In this document: one piece after another, positions 8,134-15,936 of the stretch | Position numbering within the stretch: position 1 is the first letter of the stretch | Layout: every line of letters begins with the position of its first letter | The notes under the pieces: model-generated | Database searches by the model: none | Told to the model about the DNA's origin: nothing | What the model saw: the letters and a program-made list of their open reading frames with translations, nothing else | Program-made: the position numbers and the translations under genes | NCBI RefSeq assembly: GCF_024137025.1 | Contig: NZ_JAMYJR010000003.1 | Coordinates: 496,001 to 560,000, forward strand | DNA length: 64,000 nt | Source: Paractinoplanes aksuensis | GTDB lineage: Bacteria > Actinomycetota > Actinomycetes > Mycobacteriales > Micromonosporaceae | Direction of reading: 5' to 3'

Positions 8134-10101
8134 TCAGGCGGTGGCGCAGATGGTGCCCTTCAGGGAGTAGGAGGTGGGGGCGGGGTTGGACCCCGTCCAG
8201 GAGCCGAGGAAGCCGAACGAGGCCGAGGCGCCGGGTGCGACAGCGCCGTTCCAGCCGGCGTTCGTGACCGAGGCGGCGGCGCCGGACTGGGCGGCCGAGC
8301 CGTTCCAGAGCTGGGTGATCTGTTGCCCGGCGGCGAACTGCCAGCCCAGCGTCCACGAGGTCCACGCCGTCGATCCCGTGTTGGTCACCCGGACGTCGGC
8401 CTGGAAGCCGCCCTGCCACGACCCGGTCACGCGGTAGGTCACCGAGCAGGCCGCGGTGCCCGGGGTGCCGGGCGTGCTCGGGGTGGGGCTGTTCGGGGTC
8501 GGGCCGGTCGGGCTGGGCGTGCTCGTGGTCGTGTTGATTTTGGTGGGGTCGACGACGCCCCAGTAGGCGGACTTCGCCTGCAGGCGGGTGTCGAACAGGA
8601 GCGGGGCGTCCTTGCGGGTCACCGGGAACGTGTCCAGCCAGGTGTTGTCGTCGGCCAGGCCCCACAGCGTGACCGAGGTGATCTCGTCCCGGTACTGGCG
8701 GAACAGGGCGAACATGTCGCGGTAGACGTAGGCCTGCTGGAGCAGCCGGTCGGCCGGTGGCGTGGGGAACGACTCGCCGTTGCTCGTGTAGATGCTGACG
8801 TCCATCTCGGTGATCTGCTGTTCGAGGCCGAGCGGGACGAACTTGTCGAGCATGGCCTTGGTGTCGGCGATCGACGGCCAGCTGACGTTGACGTGCATCT
8901 GATGGCCGACGCCGTCGACCGGGACGCCCTCGGCCTTCAGCTGCGCCACCAGCGCGTACAGCTTGTCGCGCTTGGCCGGGACGTTGGTGTTGTAGTCGTT
9001 GATGAACAGCTTCGCGTGCGGCGCGACCTCGCGGGCCACCCGGAACGCCGTGCGGATGTAGTCGAGCCCGGCCACGGTGAACCAGCTGCTGCGGCGCAGG
9101 CCGTCCGACTGGTTCTCGTCGATGACCTCGTTCACCACGTCCCAGACGCCGATGTCGGTGCCGTAGTGGGCGGCCACGTTCCGGATGTGGTTCTCGAGCC
9201 GGTCGAGCAGCAGCGCCTTGTCGTCGGCGGTCGCGGTCATCGGTTGCCCGTCGGCGCCGGTGAACACCCACGACGGCGTCTGGTTGTGCCAGACCAGGGT
9301 GTGCCCGCGGATCGCCATCCCGTGCGCCTTGGCGAAGCTCACGAGCGGGTCAGCCTGGGCGTACGTGAAGGCGCCCTCGGACGGTTCGGTGGCGTCCCAT
9401 TTGAGCGCGTTGCCCGGCGTCACGCTGTTGAAGTGCTTGTCGAGCAATTGGCCGTGCTCGGTGACGATCTCGGCCCCGGTGATCGCCGCCCCGACCGGGA
9501 ACTCGGTCACGACATCTTGCACCGACGGGATGTTGGTCTGGATCGGCAGCGCCGGCACATAGCTGGCCGTCACGTCGTCTATGTAGAGCGACTCGGTCGA
9601 GGACGCCGTCTCGACATACACCCGCAGGAAGTCGACGTCGGTGGCCAGCGTGTAGCGCCCGACGAGGTTGACCCACCGCCCGCTGTCGATCGCCGTGTTG
9701 CCCACCACCTGGTCGTAGGCGGCCACGCCGTCCGTGCGGCGCTCGACGCTGAGGCGGGCGTTGTCCGAGCCGGAGGCCAACCGCACCCAGGCCGAGATCG
9801 TGTAGGCGGTGCCCTTCTCGAATGTTCCCAGCACATCGAGCGACGGCCCCTGCCAGGCGGCCGTGCGCCCGGTGACCGAGAGGCTGGTCGAGCCGCCGTG
9901 CGCGACCGTCGTGCTGACGGCAACCGTCTCGGACGCGCGACCGGCCCAACCCTGGGTTGTTCCGTCCTCGAAGTCGCTCGTCAGCACGGTGATGGGCGTC
10001 GGCTCGTCGGCGGCGCTGGCGGCTGACGTGACCGCCACCGCGGCCGCGACCGGTAGAGCAGCCGCGACCGAGATCAGGGCAAGCCGCAACGAAGCACGCA
10101 T
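8134..10101 (-). CDS. Secreted GH10 endo-beta-1,4-xylanase with CBM4/9 and CBM2 modules
   Basis: A modular extracellular xylanase of 655 aa cutting internal xylan bonds. Order: signal peptide (MRASLRLALISVAAALPVAA, cleavage near ASAADE), a CBM4/9-type carbohydrate-binding domain (about residues 35-175, 'SDFEDGTTQGWAGR'), a GH10 catalytic barrel (about 190-500), a Pro/Thr linker (about 515-545), and a C-terminal CBM2 starting CSVTYRVTGSWQGGFQADV. GH10 catalytic residues are visible: acid/base Glu near 325 in DVVNE and nucleophile Glu near 432 in ITEMDVS. The start at 10101 has GGGA six bases upstream; in-frame starts at 10113 and 10140 are alternatives. A CebR-type operator lies just upstream. 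Confidence 0.95.
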   Translation of the reverse strand: MRASLRLALISVAAALPVAAAVAVTSAASAADEPTPITVLTSDFEDGTTQGWAGRASETVAVSTTVAHGGSTSLSVTGRTAAWQGPSLDVLGTFEKGTAYTISAWVRLASGSDNARLSVERRTDGVAAYDQVVGNTAIDSGRWVNLVGRYTLATDVDFLRVYVETASSTESLYIDDVTASYVPALPIQTNIPSVQDVVTEFPVGAAITGAEIVTEHGQLLDKHFNSVTPGNALKWDATEPSEGAFTYAQADPLVSFAKAHGMAIRGHTLVWHNQTPSWVFTGADGQPMTATADDKALLLDRLENHIRNVAAHYGTDIGVWDVVNEVIDENQSDGLRRSSWFTVAGLDYIRTAFRVAREVAPHAKLFINDYNTNVPAKRDKLYALVAQLKAEGVPVDGVGHQMHVNVSWPSIADTKAMLDKFVPLGLEQQITEMDVSIYTSNGESFPTPPADRLLQQAYVYRDMFALFRQYRDEITSVTLWGLADDNTWLDTFPVTRKDAPLLFDTRLQAKSAYWGVVDPTKINTTTSTPSPTGPTPNSPTPSTPGTPGTAACSVTYRVTGSWQGGFQADVRVTNTGSTAWTSWTLGWQFAAGQQITQLWNGSAAQSGAAASVTNAGWNGAVAPGASASFGFLGSWTGSNPAPTSYSLKGTICATA

Positions 10102-10147
10102 GGGACGTCCCATCAACGACGGTCGATAATTGATGCCCATCGTGACA

Positions 10148-10161
10148 TGGGAGCGCTCCCA
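10148..10161. promoter_or_regulatory. CebR/CelR operator (perfect 14-bp palindrome)
   Basis: The sequence TGGGAGCGCTCCCA is exactly the palindrome bound by the LacI-family cellulose-utilisation repressors CebR of Streptomyces and CelR of Thermobifida. It lies 47 bases upstream of the chosen xylanase start. By analogy the xylanase should be repressed until cello-oligosaccharides appear. No cebR-like gene is in the window. Confidence 0.85.
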
Positions 10162-10247
10162 GGGCAACGTTCTCGTCTGTGCACATCCATGCCGTGACGC
10201 GGCGCGGGCGGCGACGACGACGACGCAGCGTAGGCGCAAGCCGTGAC

Positions 10248-10865
10248 CTAGGCATGACGCCACCTGAAGCTGAGGGAGGCGCCGACGGCTAGAGCTAGGG
10301 GCCAGAGCACCGCGGCCGCCGCCCCGCGCCCCGGATCCAGGAGCGCAGTATCGGGCAACCAGTTCGCGGCCGCCGGCCAGCGGCTCAGCGCGACCGGGCA
10401 GGCGATGAGGTACAGGGTGAGCCCGGTCGCGACCGCGGCCAAAGCGTTGCGCAGCAGCCAGCCCAGCCCTGCGCCGACGAGGGCGACGCTGATCGGGTAG
10501 GCGGTGCCGGTCGGCAGAGTGAGCACCGCGGCCGCGACGATCAACGCGGTGGCCTTGGCCGCGGCCAGTGCGAAGCGGCGCGGGACGGCCAGCAGCGTCG
10601 CCCGGATCTGGCCGCCCGACTCGTATTCCTGGGTGGCGGTGAGCACGCCGAACACGAGGAATCCGGCTTGGGTCCACCGCAGCGCGGTCGCAACCGGGTC
10701 TGCCGCCGGCGCCGCCCGGTGCGCCGCCAGCGCCAGCAGCACCGTAGCGGCCCACGTGAGCCCGGCGGCCCACCGCAGTGACGGCAGGGTGCCCAGCTTG
10801 TGCAGCTCGGCGTGGACGGAGGTGATCAGTTCGGCCGGTGCGCCGGGGCGAGCAGTGGCGGTCAT
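10248..10865 (-). CDS. ABC-2-like membrane protein, putative exporter permease subunit
   Basis: A 205-aa hydrophobic protein with about six membrane segments and an 'HAELHKLGTLPSLRW' N-terminus. That resembles the 'ELxKLxTLRS' start of ABC-2 type permeases next door. It contains 'ATQEYESGGQIRATLLAVPRR' (E-Y-x-x-G-x-I-R-x-T-L-L-x-x-P-R), the typical ABC-2 motif also present in the upstream permease. It is the third gene of an ATPase-permease-permease set transcribed leftward. Its ATG overlaps the stop of a duplicated 3' fragment. Substrate unknown. Confidence 0.7.
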   Translation of the reverse strand: MTATARPGAPAELITSVHAELHKLGTLPSLRWAAGLTWAATVLLALAAHRAAPAADPVATALRWTQAGFLVFGVLTATQEYESGGQIRATLLAVPRRFALAAAKATALIVAAAVLTLPTGTAYPISVALVGAGLGWLLRNALAAVATGLTLYLIACPVALSRWPAAANWLPDTALLDPGRGAAAAVLWPLALAVGASLSFRWRHA

Positions 10866-10927
10866 GCGGGCCGCCGCGTGACAAGACGGGACGCCGCAGC
10901 CGGCAGGACAGCGACTGAGGAGGTCAT
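10862..10927 (-). CDS. 21-codon mini-ORF bridging the two permease genes
   Basis: A tiny frame beginning in the ATGA of the upstream permease stop and ending in the ATGA of the next permease start. It encodes MTSSVAVLPAAASRLVTRRPA. The last 17 residues are a diverged copy of the end of the upstream permease (VAALLAAASYLFTRRPA). It is probably only a duplication by-product that passes ribosomes between the two genes. No independent function is suggested. Confidence 0.35.
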   Translation of the reverse strand: MTSSVAVLPAAASRLVTRRPA

Positions 10928-10977
10928 GCGGGCCGCCTCGTGAAGAGGTAGGACGCCGCGGCCAGCAGGGCGGCGAC
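10862..10977 (-). repeat. 54-bp direct duplication of the permease 3' end
   Basis: Bases 10924-10977 (the true last 18 codons of the upstream permease, with stop) recur at 10862-10915 with about 80% identity, separated by 8 bases. The reading frame and the terminal CGGCCCGCATGA are kept, so each copy ends in an ATGA coupling signal. Confidence 0.8.
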
Positions 10978-11658
10978 CCAGGCGGTCATGACCAGCCCGG
11001 CGGTGAGCGGCGCGATGTGGGTCTCGCCCGGCATGGTGCGCAGGAACATGTGCGCGCCGACGATGTCGGGCAGGTAGGCCGCCCAGGGCGTGAGCTTGGT
11101 CAGCAGGTACGAGACCGAGACCACGGAACTGTTCACGATGAAGACGGTCAGCGTGATGATGCCGTTGCGGAAGATCAGCGTGATCGCGAAAGCCAGCAAG
11201 CCCAGCAACGTCCAGTAGAGGACGGCAGCGGCTACGCGGGCCGGCTCGAACGGCGGCGCATGGTCGGGCAGCATCACCTGGGTCAGCAGCACAGTGGCCG
11301 AAGCGGTCAGCGCGCCCTGGACGGCCACCACGAAGGAGAGCGCGGCGCCCTTGGCGAGCAGGAGGTGGGACCGCCGGGGCATGGCCAGCAGCGTCGTGGT
11401 CATCTGGTGTGCACCGGGAGCGTCGTCCCCGGTGGACGTGTATTCGCTGCTCACCGCGACGACGCCGAGGATCAGGGCGCCCAGCAGCCCGATGCCGAGG
11501 TTCTCGTAGCCCAGGTCGGTGACCTCGCCGGACTCGATTGCCTGGCGCATGCCGGGCGTGTTGACGAGGACCAGGGCGGGCGCGGCGATCAGGCCCAGGG
11601 CCAGCCCGATCCAGGCCGTGGGGAGGCCGAGCAGCTTGGACAACTCGGCCCTCACCAC
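10924..11658 (-). CDS. ABC-2 type transporter permease
   Basis: Inner-membrane permease of 244 aa with about six helices. The N-terminus MVRAELSKLLGLPTAWI and the 'EYTSTGDDAPGAHQMTTTLLAMPRRSHLLLAK' region (SSEYTS...TTTLLAMPRR) are classical for ABC-2 permeases of the bacitracin/lantibiotic-export kind. It overlaps the ATPase gene by 7 bases, so they form one transporter. The transporter is divergent from a histidine kinase gene, a common arrangement for drug-responsive exporters. Confidence 0.85.
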   Translation of the reverse strand: MVRAELSKLLGLPTAWIGLALGLIAAPALVLVNTPGMRQAIESGEVTDLGYENLGIGLLGALILGVVAVSSEYTSTGDDAPGAHQMTTTLLAMPRRSHLLLAKGAALSFVVAVQGALTASATVLLTQVMLPDHAPPFEPARVAAAVLYWTLLGLLAFAITLIFRNGIITLTVFIVNSSVVSVSYLLTKLTPWAAYLPDIVGAHMFLRTMPGETHIAPLTAGLVMTAWVAALLAAASYLFTRRPA

Positions 11659-12335
11659 GAGGCCGCCCCCGTCAGCGCGAGAAAGGCGTCTTCGAGCGAG
11701 CCGTGGTCGCCCTGGACCTCGGCCAGCGTGCCGTGGGCGGCCACCCGGCCACGGTTGATCACGACCACGTCGTCGACCGGGAAGTCGAGCAGGTGACTGG
11801 AGAGCAGCACAGTGCGGCCCTCGGCGGCGCAGCGGCTCAGGAACTCGCGCATCCAGAGGATGCCGGCCGGGTCGAGACCGTTGAAAGGCTCGTCGAGCAC
11901 CAGCACCGGCGGGTCGCCGAGCAGGGCCGCGGCCAGGCCCAGCCGGCGGCTCATGCCCAGCGAGAACCGGCCCGCCCGGCGACCCGCCGCCTCGGTGAGG
12001 CCGACCGTCTCGAGAACCTCGCCGACGCGGGCCCGGGGCAGGGCGTTGCTCGCGGCCAGCCAGCGCAGATGGGCTCGGGCCGTGCGGGCGCGATGGGCGC
12101 CGCTGCCGTCGAGCAGGGCACCGACGACCGTCAGGGGGCGCGGCAAGGCAGCGTACGGCTGGGAATTGATGGTGGCCGTGCCGGTCGAGGCCCGATCGAG
12201 CCCGAGCAGGATGCGCACGGTCGACGTCTTGCCGGCGCCGTTGGGGCCGAGGAAGCCGGTGACGCGCCCGGGACGGGCCTCAAAGGACACCTCGTGCAGG
12301 ATGCGGGGGCGGCTCACCCGGTCGATGCGAATCAT
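11652..12335 (-). CDS. ABC transporter ATP-binding protein
   Basis: A 227-aa ATPase that drives the adjacent ABC-2 permeases. Walker A is GPNGAGKT near residue 31, the signature is the variant FSLGMSRRLG (S-L-G-M in place of LSGGQ, common in this exporter class), Walker B is PVLVLDEPFNGLDP, followed by the H-loop 'LLSSHLL'. It is first in a leftward operon and shares its 98-bp upstream region with the divergent kinase gene. Confidence 0.93.
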   Translation of the reverse strand: MIRIDRVSRPRILHEVSFEARPGRVTGFLGPNGAGKTSTVRILLGLDRASTGTATINSQPYAALPRPLTVVGALLDGSGAHRARTARAHLRWLAASNALPRARVGEVLETVGLTEAAGRRAGRFSLGMSRRLGLAAALLGDPPVLVLDEPFNGLDPAGILWMREFLSRCAAEGRTVLLSSHLLDFPVDDVVVINRGRVAAHGTLAEVQGDHGSLEDAFLALTGAASW

Positions 12336-12368
12336 GCCGAGGAGTCAACGGGAGCGAGGCGGCGCTGT

Positions 12369-12416
12369 CGTCGGACCACGGTCAGATCTTTCGCGGCCCA
12401 TCAGACCTGGGTCTGA
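12369..12416. promoter_or_regulatory. Candidate operator pair, GACC-NN-GGTC type
   Basis: Between the divergent ABC exporter and kinase genes lie GACCACGGTC (12374-12383) and GACCTGGGTC (12404-12413). The second is extended to the 16-bp dyad TCAGACCTGGGTCTGA (12401-12416). Centres are 30 bp apart, about three helical turns. The 15-base string containing the first site also occurs upstream of the second two-component locus near 40497. Binding by a NarL-type regulator is inference. Confidence 0.5.
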
Positions 12417-12433
12417 GAACTACAGTCGGCGGC

Positions 12434-13324
12434 ATGAACGCGAACCGTCGTCCCGAAAGGCGCTCCCGGGTCGTCCCGGTGCTGCTCGCGGTCGGCGTGG
12501 TCACGGCCGTCGCGATGGTGACCGGCGGCGCCCGGGGCCCGGCCGCGACCGTCATCCCGGCGCTGTTCGCCGCGGGCGCGGTGACCGCCGCGGTCTGGGC
12601 CGTGCTGCGCTGGCGGGCCGACCGCCGCCTCTATGAGCACCGCCTCACCGAGTGGGCCGCGGCCGAGGCCGTCCACTCGGAACGGTTGAAGATCGCCCGC
12701 GACCTGCACGACATCGTGTCGCACGGCCTCGGGCTGATCACCGTGCGCGCGGCCTCGACCCGGCACCTCGACAAACCGCCCGAGGTCGCCGAGGCCCTCA
12801 CCGACATCGAGCAGGCGAGCCGCGGCGCGACCGCCGAGCTGCGGCGCATGCTCACCGTCCTGCGCGAGTCCGGGGCCGAGCGGGCGACGGGCGGGTCGTG
12901 GGAGGTGCGGCAGTTCGCGGCGCCGCGCACCCCGGTCGACGACCTCAGCGTGCTGCCGGCGATCGTCCGCGCGGCCGAGACCGCCGGGGTCCGGCCGGAA
13001 CTCACGGTCACCGAGCTCGGGGCGGTGTCACCCGGTGTGCAGGTGGCCATCTGCCAGACGGTGCGCGAGGCGCTGAGCAACACCGCCCGGCACGCCGGGC
13101 CGACCGACGTGCGCGTGGTCGTGCGGCGCGACCTGCAGGTGCTGGTGGTCTCGGTGGCCGACGACGGTCCGGCGCCGGGCTGGTCGCACGCGCCGGGCGC
13201 CGGGCACGGGCTGCTGGGTCTGCACGAGCGGATCTCCGCGCTCGGCGGCTCGCTGGCCGCCCGCGAGAAGGGCGGCGGGTTCCAGCTGACCGCTCGCATT
13301 CCCGACGAGGTGGCCGGCCCGTGA
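12434..13324 (+). CDS. Sensor histidine kinase, NarL-partner type (HisKA_3)
   Basis: A membrane sensor kinase of 296 aa. Two helices (about residues 13-30 and 35-57) with little between them mean there is almost no external sensor domain, typical of intramembrane-sensing kinases tied to ABC exporters. The H-box reads ERLKIARDLHDIVSHGLG with phospho-accepting His near residue 92. The HATPase region has 'EALSNTARHAG' and 'DDGPAPGW...GHGLLGLHER'. It overlaps the response regulator by GTGA and probably senses envelope or antibiotic stress to control the divergent exporter. Confidence 0.9.
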   Translation: MNANRRPERRSRVVPVLLAVGVVTAVAMVTGGARGPAATVIPALFAAGAVTAAVWAVLRWRADRRLYEHRLTEWAAAEAVHSERLKIARDLHDIVSHGLGLITVRAASTRHLDKPPEVAEALTDIEQASRGATAELRRMLTVLRESGAERATGGSWEVRQFAAPRTPVDDLSVLPAIVRAAETAGVRPELTVTELGAVSPGVQVAICQTVREALSNTARHAGPTDVRVVVRRDLQVLVVSVADDGPAPGWSHAPGAGHGLLGLHERISALGGSLAAREKGGGFQLTARIPDEVAGP

Positions 13325-14109
13325 GCGCAGCTCGAGAAACGGGGAACGCGACTGTCCCGGGCGAGGCGGTCGTCCCCGGCGAGGCGATCGTCCCGGGCGG
13401 GACGGTCGTCGCGGGCGGGACTGCCGTCCGCGTCATGCTGGTCGACGATCAACCGCTGCTGCGTCGCAGCCTTGCGATGATCATCGACAAGGAACCGGAT
13501 CTCGAGGTCGTCGGGCAGGCCGGTGACGGCGCCGAGGCGCAGCGCCAGGCCCGGGCGACCCGGCCCGACGTGATCCTGATGGACGTGCGGATGCCCGGGG
13601 TCGACGGTCTCGAGGCGACCCGTCGCATCTGCGCCGACCCGAGGCTCAACCGGGCCCGTGTGCTCGTGCTGAGCATGTTCGAGCTCGATGAGTACGTGCA
13701 CGAGGCCCTGCGGGCGGGGGCGTCCGGGTTCCTGCTCAAGGATGCGTTGCCGGCCGACTTGCTCGAAGCCGTCCGCCGTACACACCGGGGGGAGTCGCTG
13801 TTCGCGCCGGCGATCCTCACGCGTCTGGTCCACCACTTCGTGTCCGCGCCCAATCCGTCGCCGCGTCGCATCACGCTGGGCAGTCTCACCGGTCGCGAGG
13901 TCGAGGTGCTCACGCTGGTCGGGCGAGGGCAGTCCAACGACGAGATCGCCACCTCGCTGAAGATCTCGGTGAAGACGGTCAAGACGCATCTGACCCACCT
14001 GCTGGCCAAGTTGCGGGCGCGCGACCGGGCCCAGTTGGTGATCACCGCGTACGACGCCGGGCTGGTGTCGCCGCGGGTTGCAGACCAGACCGTCCAGACG
14101 GGACACTGA
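13321..14109 (+). CDS. NarL/FixJ-family response regulator with repeat-expanded N-terminus
   Basis: DNA-binding response regulator, 262 aa from the GTG at 13321 (overlapping the kinase stop). The receiver domain begins at about residue 37 ([15 protein letters not shown]) with phospho-Asp in '[12 protein letters not shown]' and Lys in 'FLLKDALP'. A C-terminal LuxR-type HTH has '[25 protein letters not shown]'. The unusual 36-residue leader contains four copies of a 6-residue repeat (VPGEAV-like). A shorter start at ATG 13435 would delete the first receiver strand, so it is less likely. Confidence 0.9.
   Translation: MSAARETGNATVPGEAVVPGEAIVPGGTVVAGGTAVRVMLVDDQPLLRRSLAMIIDKEPDLEVVGQAGDGAEAQRQARATRPDVILMDVRMPGVDGLEATRRICADPRLNRARVLVLSMFELDEYVHEALRAGASGFLLKDALPADLLEAVRRTHRGESLFAPAILTRLVHHFVSAPNPSPRRITLGSLTGREVEVLTLVGRGQSNDEIATSLKISVKTVKTHLTHLLAKLRARDRAQLVITAYDAGLVSPRVADQTVQTGH
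13354..13425 (+). repeat. Four 18-bp tandem repeats in the response-regulator leader
   Basis: Four contiguous 18-bp units encode [18 protein letters not shown] and VAGGTA. They lie directly before the receiver domain and preserve the frame. The most probable origin is slippage expansion. Confidence 0.85.
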
Positions 14110-14113
14110 CGCC

Positions 14114-14899
14114 GTGACTGACGATCTTTCGGCGCGTCTCAATGTCGAGGTGCCGCATTCCGCCCGGGTCTGGAACTACTGGCTGGGCGGAAAGGACAAC
14201 TTCGGGCCCGACCGGGCCGTCGGTGAGCAGGTCAAGGCCGTGTTCCCCGAGATCGTCGACGCGGCTCGGCAGACCCGCGCGTTCCTCGGCCGGGCGGTCA
14301 CGTTCCTCGCCGGGGAGCAGGGCATCCGCCAGTTCCTCGACATCGGCACCGGCCTGCCGACGGTCGACAACACCCACGAGGTCGCGCAACGGGTCGCCCC
14401 CGACGCCAAGATCGTCTACGTGGACAACGACCCGCTGGTTCTCAGCCATGCGCGGGCGCTGCTGACGAGCACGCCTGAGGGGGTCACGACGTACATCGAC
14501 AAGAACTTGAAAGACGCGGTGGGCGTGATCGAGGAGGCGAAGCGGACGCTCGACTTCTCGCAGCCGGTGGCGCTGATGCTGCTCGGCGTCATGGGTCACG
14601 TGCAGGATCCGGCCGAGGCGCGGGCCATCGTCCGGGGGCTGGTGGCGCAGTTGCCGCCAGGCAGCTTCCTGACGATGTCGGACGGCACGGCCACCAGCGA
14701 GCGGGTCATCGAGTCGCACCGGCAGTACAACGAGAGCGGCGCCGTGCCCTATCACCTGCGCGAGGTCGCCGACTTCACCGCGTTCTTCGACGGCCTTGAC
14801 CTGGTCGAGCCCGGCGTCGTCCCGATCCCCGAGTGGCGCCCGGCCACCGACGAGAAGATCACCGTCGACGGCTACGCGGGCGTCGCCCGCAAACCCTGA
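14114..14899 (+). CDS. SAM-dependent methyltransferase, PF04672 (DUF574) family
   Basis: A 261-aa cytoplasmic protein from GTG 14114. It starts '[30 protein letters not shown]' in key form ([17 protein letters not shown]), the signature of the actinomycete-abundant Methyltransf_19 family. SAM-binding features are '[18 protein letters not shown]' and '[18 protein letters not shown]'. It lies 4 bases after the response-regulator stop, so it may be co-transcribed. Substrates of this family are generally unknown. Confidence 0.88.
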   Translation: MTDDLSARLNVEVPHSARVWNYWLGGKDNFGPDRAVGEQVKAVFPEIVDAARQTRAFLGRAVTFLAGEQGIRQFLDIGTGLPTVDNTHEVAQRVAPDAKIVYVDNDPLVLSHARALLTSTPEGVTTYIDKNLKDAVGVIEEAKRTLDFSQPVALMLLGVMGHVQDPAEARAIVRGLVAQLPPGSFLTMSDGTATSERVIESHRQYNESGAVPYHLREVADFTAFFDGLDLVEPGVVPIPEWRPATDEKITVDGYAGVARKP

Positions 14900-14954
14900 G
14901 CACACGCCGGCTCGCAAGCAGAGCGGCCCAGCTCGAGAGCTTGATGCGCGCGCG

Positions 14955-15266
14955 TCAGGCGGCGAGTTCGAAGTTCATGCGGCGGGCGCGGACGCGTTCG
15001 GTCCGGGGCTGCTGGGCGGCGACCTCGAAGCGGTGCAGGCGTGGTTGCAGGTCGTGCAGCACGGCGGCCAGCAGGTCGGTCATCGAGATGCCGAGCGCGC
15101 GGCAGATGGCGGCCAGCATCTCGGACGACGGCTCCTTGCGGCCGCGTTCGACCTCGGAGAGATGGCCGATCGACATGCCGACGGCGTCGGCCACCTCGCG
15201 CAGCGTGCGGCGCTGCGCCAGGCGCGTGCGCCGCAGAACCCGGCCGATGAGCTCCCGCAACATCAT
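14955..15266 (-). CDS. XRE-family transcriptional regulator, ClgR-like
   Basis: A 103-aa DNA-binding protein. Residues about 8-65 form a Cro/C1-type HTH: 'RTLREVADAVGMSIGHLSEVERGRKEPSSEMLAAICRALG' in its key positions (REVA, SxGHLSEVERGRKEPSSE). This strongly resembles ClgR, the actinomycete activator of Clp protease and stress genes. The C-terminus is short and basic with a final MNFELAA, an LAA-type end that in ClgR relatives makes the protein a ClpP substrate. The degradation idea is inference from that tail. Confidence 0.8.
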   Translation of the reverse strand: MMLRELIGRVLRRTRLAQRRTLREVADAVGMSIGHLSEVERGRKEPSSEMLAAICRALGISMTDLLAAVLHDLQPRLHRFEVAAQQPRTERVRARRMNFELAA

Positions 15267-15313
15267 GAATCGACCCTAGCGCCTGCCGCCCACCGCCGCC
15301 GACCCGAGCCGGG

Positions 15314-15865
15314 TCAGGTGCCGGCTTGGCGTTCGCGGAAGGCGATCATGTTCATGCGGTTACCGCAGCGGACGGTGCAGAAGCGTTTGGAGCCGTTGCG
15401 GGATAGGTCTAGGACCAGGCCGTCGCAGTTGTCGGCCTCGCAGATGCGGAGGCGGCTCATCTCGTTCATGCGGATCACGTCGGTCATGGCCAGCGCCATC
15501 TCGGCCCGGATGCGTTCCGCCAGCGGTGCGTCGGGGGGCGTGGCGTGCATGTGCCAGTCGAGTCCGTCGTGCCGGGCCAGGAACGGCAGGGCCCTGGCCT
15601 CGCGCAGCATGCGGTTGACCGGCTCGACCGCGTCGTCGCGGTCGAGGCCCCAGATCGAGCGGAGCAGCGCCCGGGTCTCGCGCACCTCGTCCAGCTCGGC
15701 GGCGTCGTGGTCGATGCGTCCGGAGTACGTGAATCGGGTCAGCAGCGCGGCCAGCTGCTCGATCGTGGCCAACTCGTCCTCGCCGCTGCGGGAGCTGCCG
15801 GGGGTCGTGTTGCCCAAGGCCACCACGAAGTCCAGCGCCTCCTCTGTGTCAGGGGCAAAAAGCAA
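15314..15865 (-). CDS. CGNR zinc-finger (ABATE-domain) transcriptional regulator
   Basis: A 183-aa putative regulator. The N-terminal half is an ABATE-type sensor region ('LDFVVALGNT' near residue 11). The C-terminal half is the CGNR zinc finger with 'ICEADNCDGLVLDLSRNGSKRFCTVRCGNRMN' (Cys pairs plus CGNR). The start is TTG at 15865, supported by TGAGGAG about 8 bases upstream. It is divergent from the EamA exporter gene over a 71-bp gap containing a GACTC-N6-GAGTC dyad, so it probably controls that exporter and itself. Confidence 0.85.
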   Translation of the reverse strand: MLFAPDTEEALDFVVALGNTTPGSSRSGEDELATIEQLAALLTRFTYSGRIDHDAAELDEVRETRALLRSIWGLDRDDAVEPVNRMLREARALPFLARHDGLDWHMHATPPDAPLAERIRAEMALAMTDVIRMNEMSRLRICEADNCDGLVLDLSRNGSKRFCTVRCGNRMNMIAFRERQAGT

Positions 15866-15901
15866 TTTGACTCCTCACTGAGTCGGGCCTAGCGTCAGGG
15901 G

Positions 15902-15907
15902 TATAGT
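15902..15907 (+). promoter_or_regulatory. -10 box of the EamA exporter gene
   Basis: TATAGT stands out in a GC-rich gap. It would place transcription start near 15914, before a GAGGAGG ribosome site and the GTG start at 15937. A convincing -35 box is not seen. Confidence 0.45.
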
Positions 15908-15936
15908 CAATTTAGCCCATGACAGAGGAGGCGGAC

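Noticed and set aside
8134..10884. Xylanase start far upstream, near 10884
   Set aside because: It would place the CebR operator and the next gene inside the coding region; the signal peptide starts at 10101.
15919..15936. EamA start at ATG 15919
   Set aside because: The GAGGAGG ribosome site lies after this ATG and fits the GTG at 15937.
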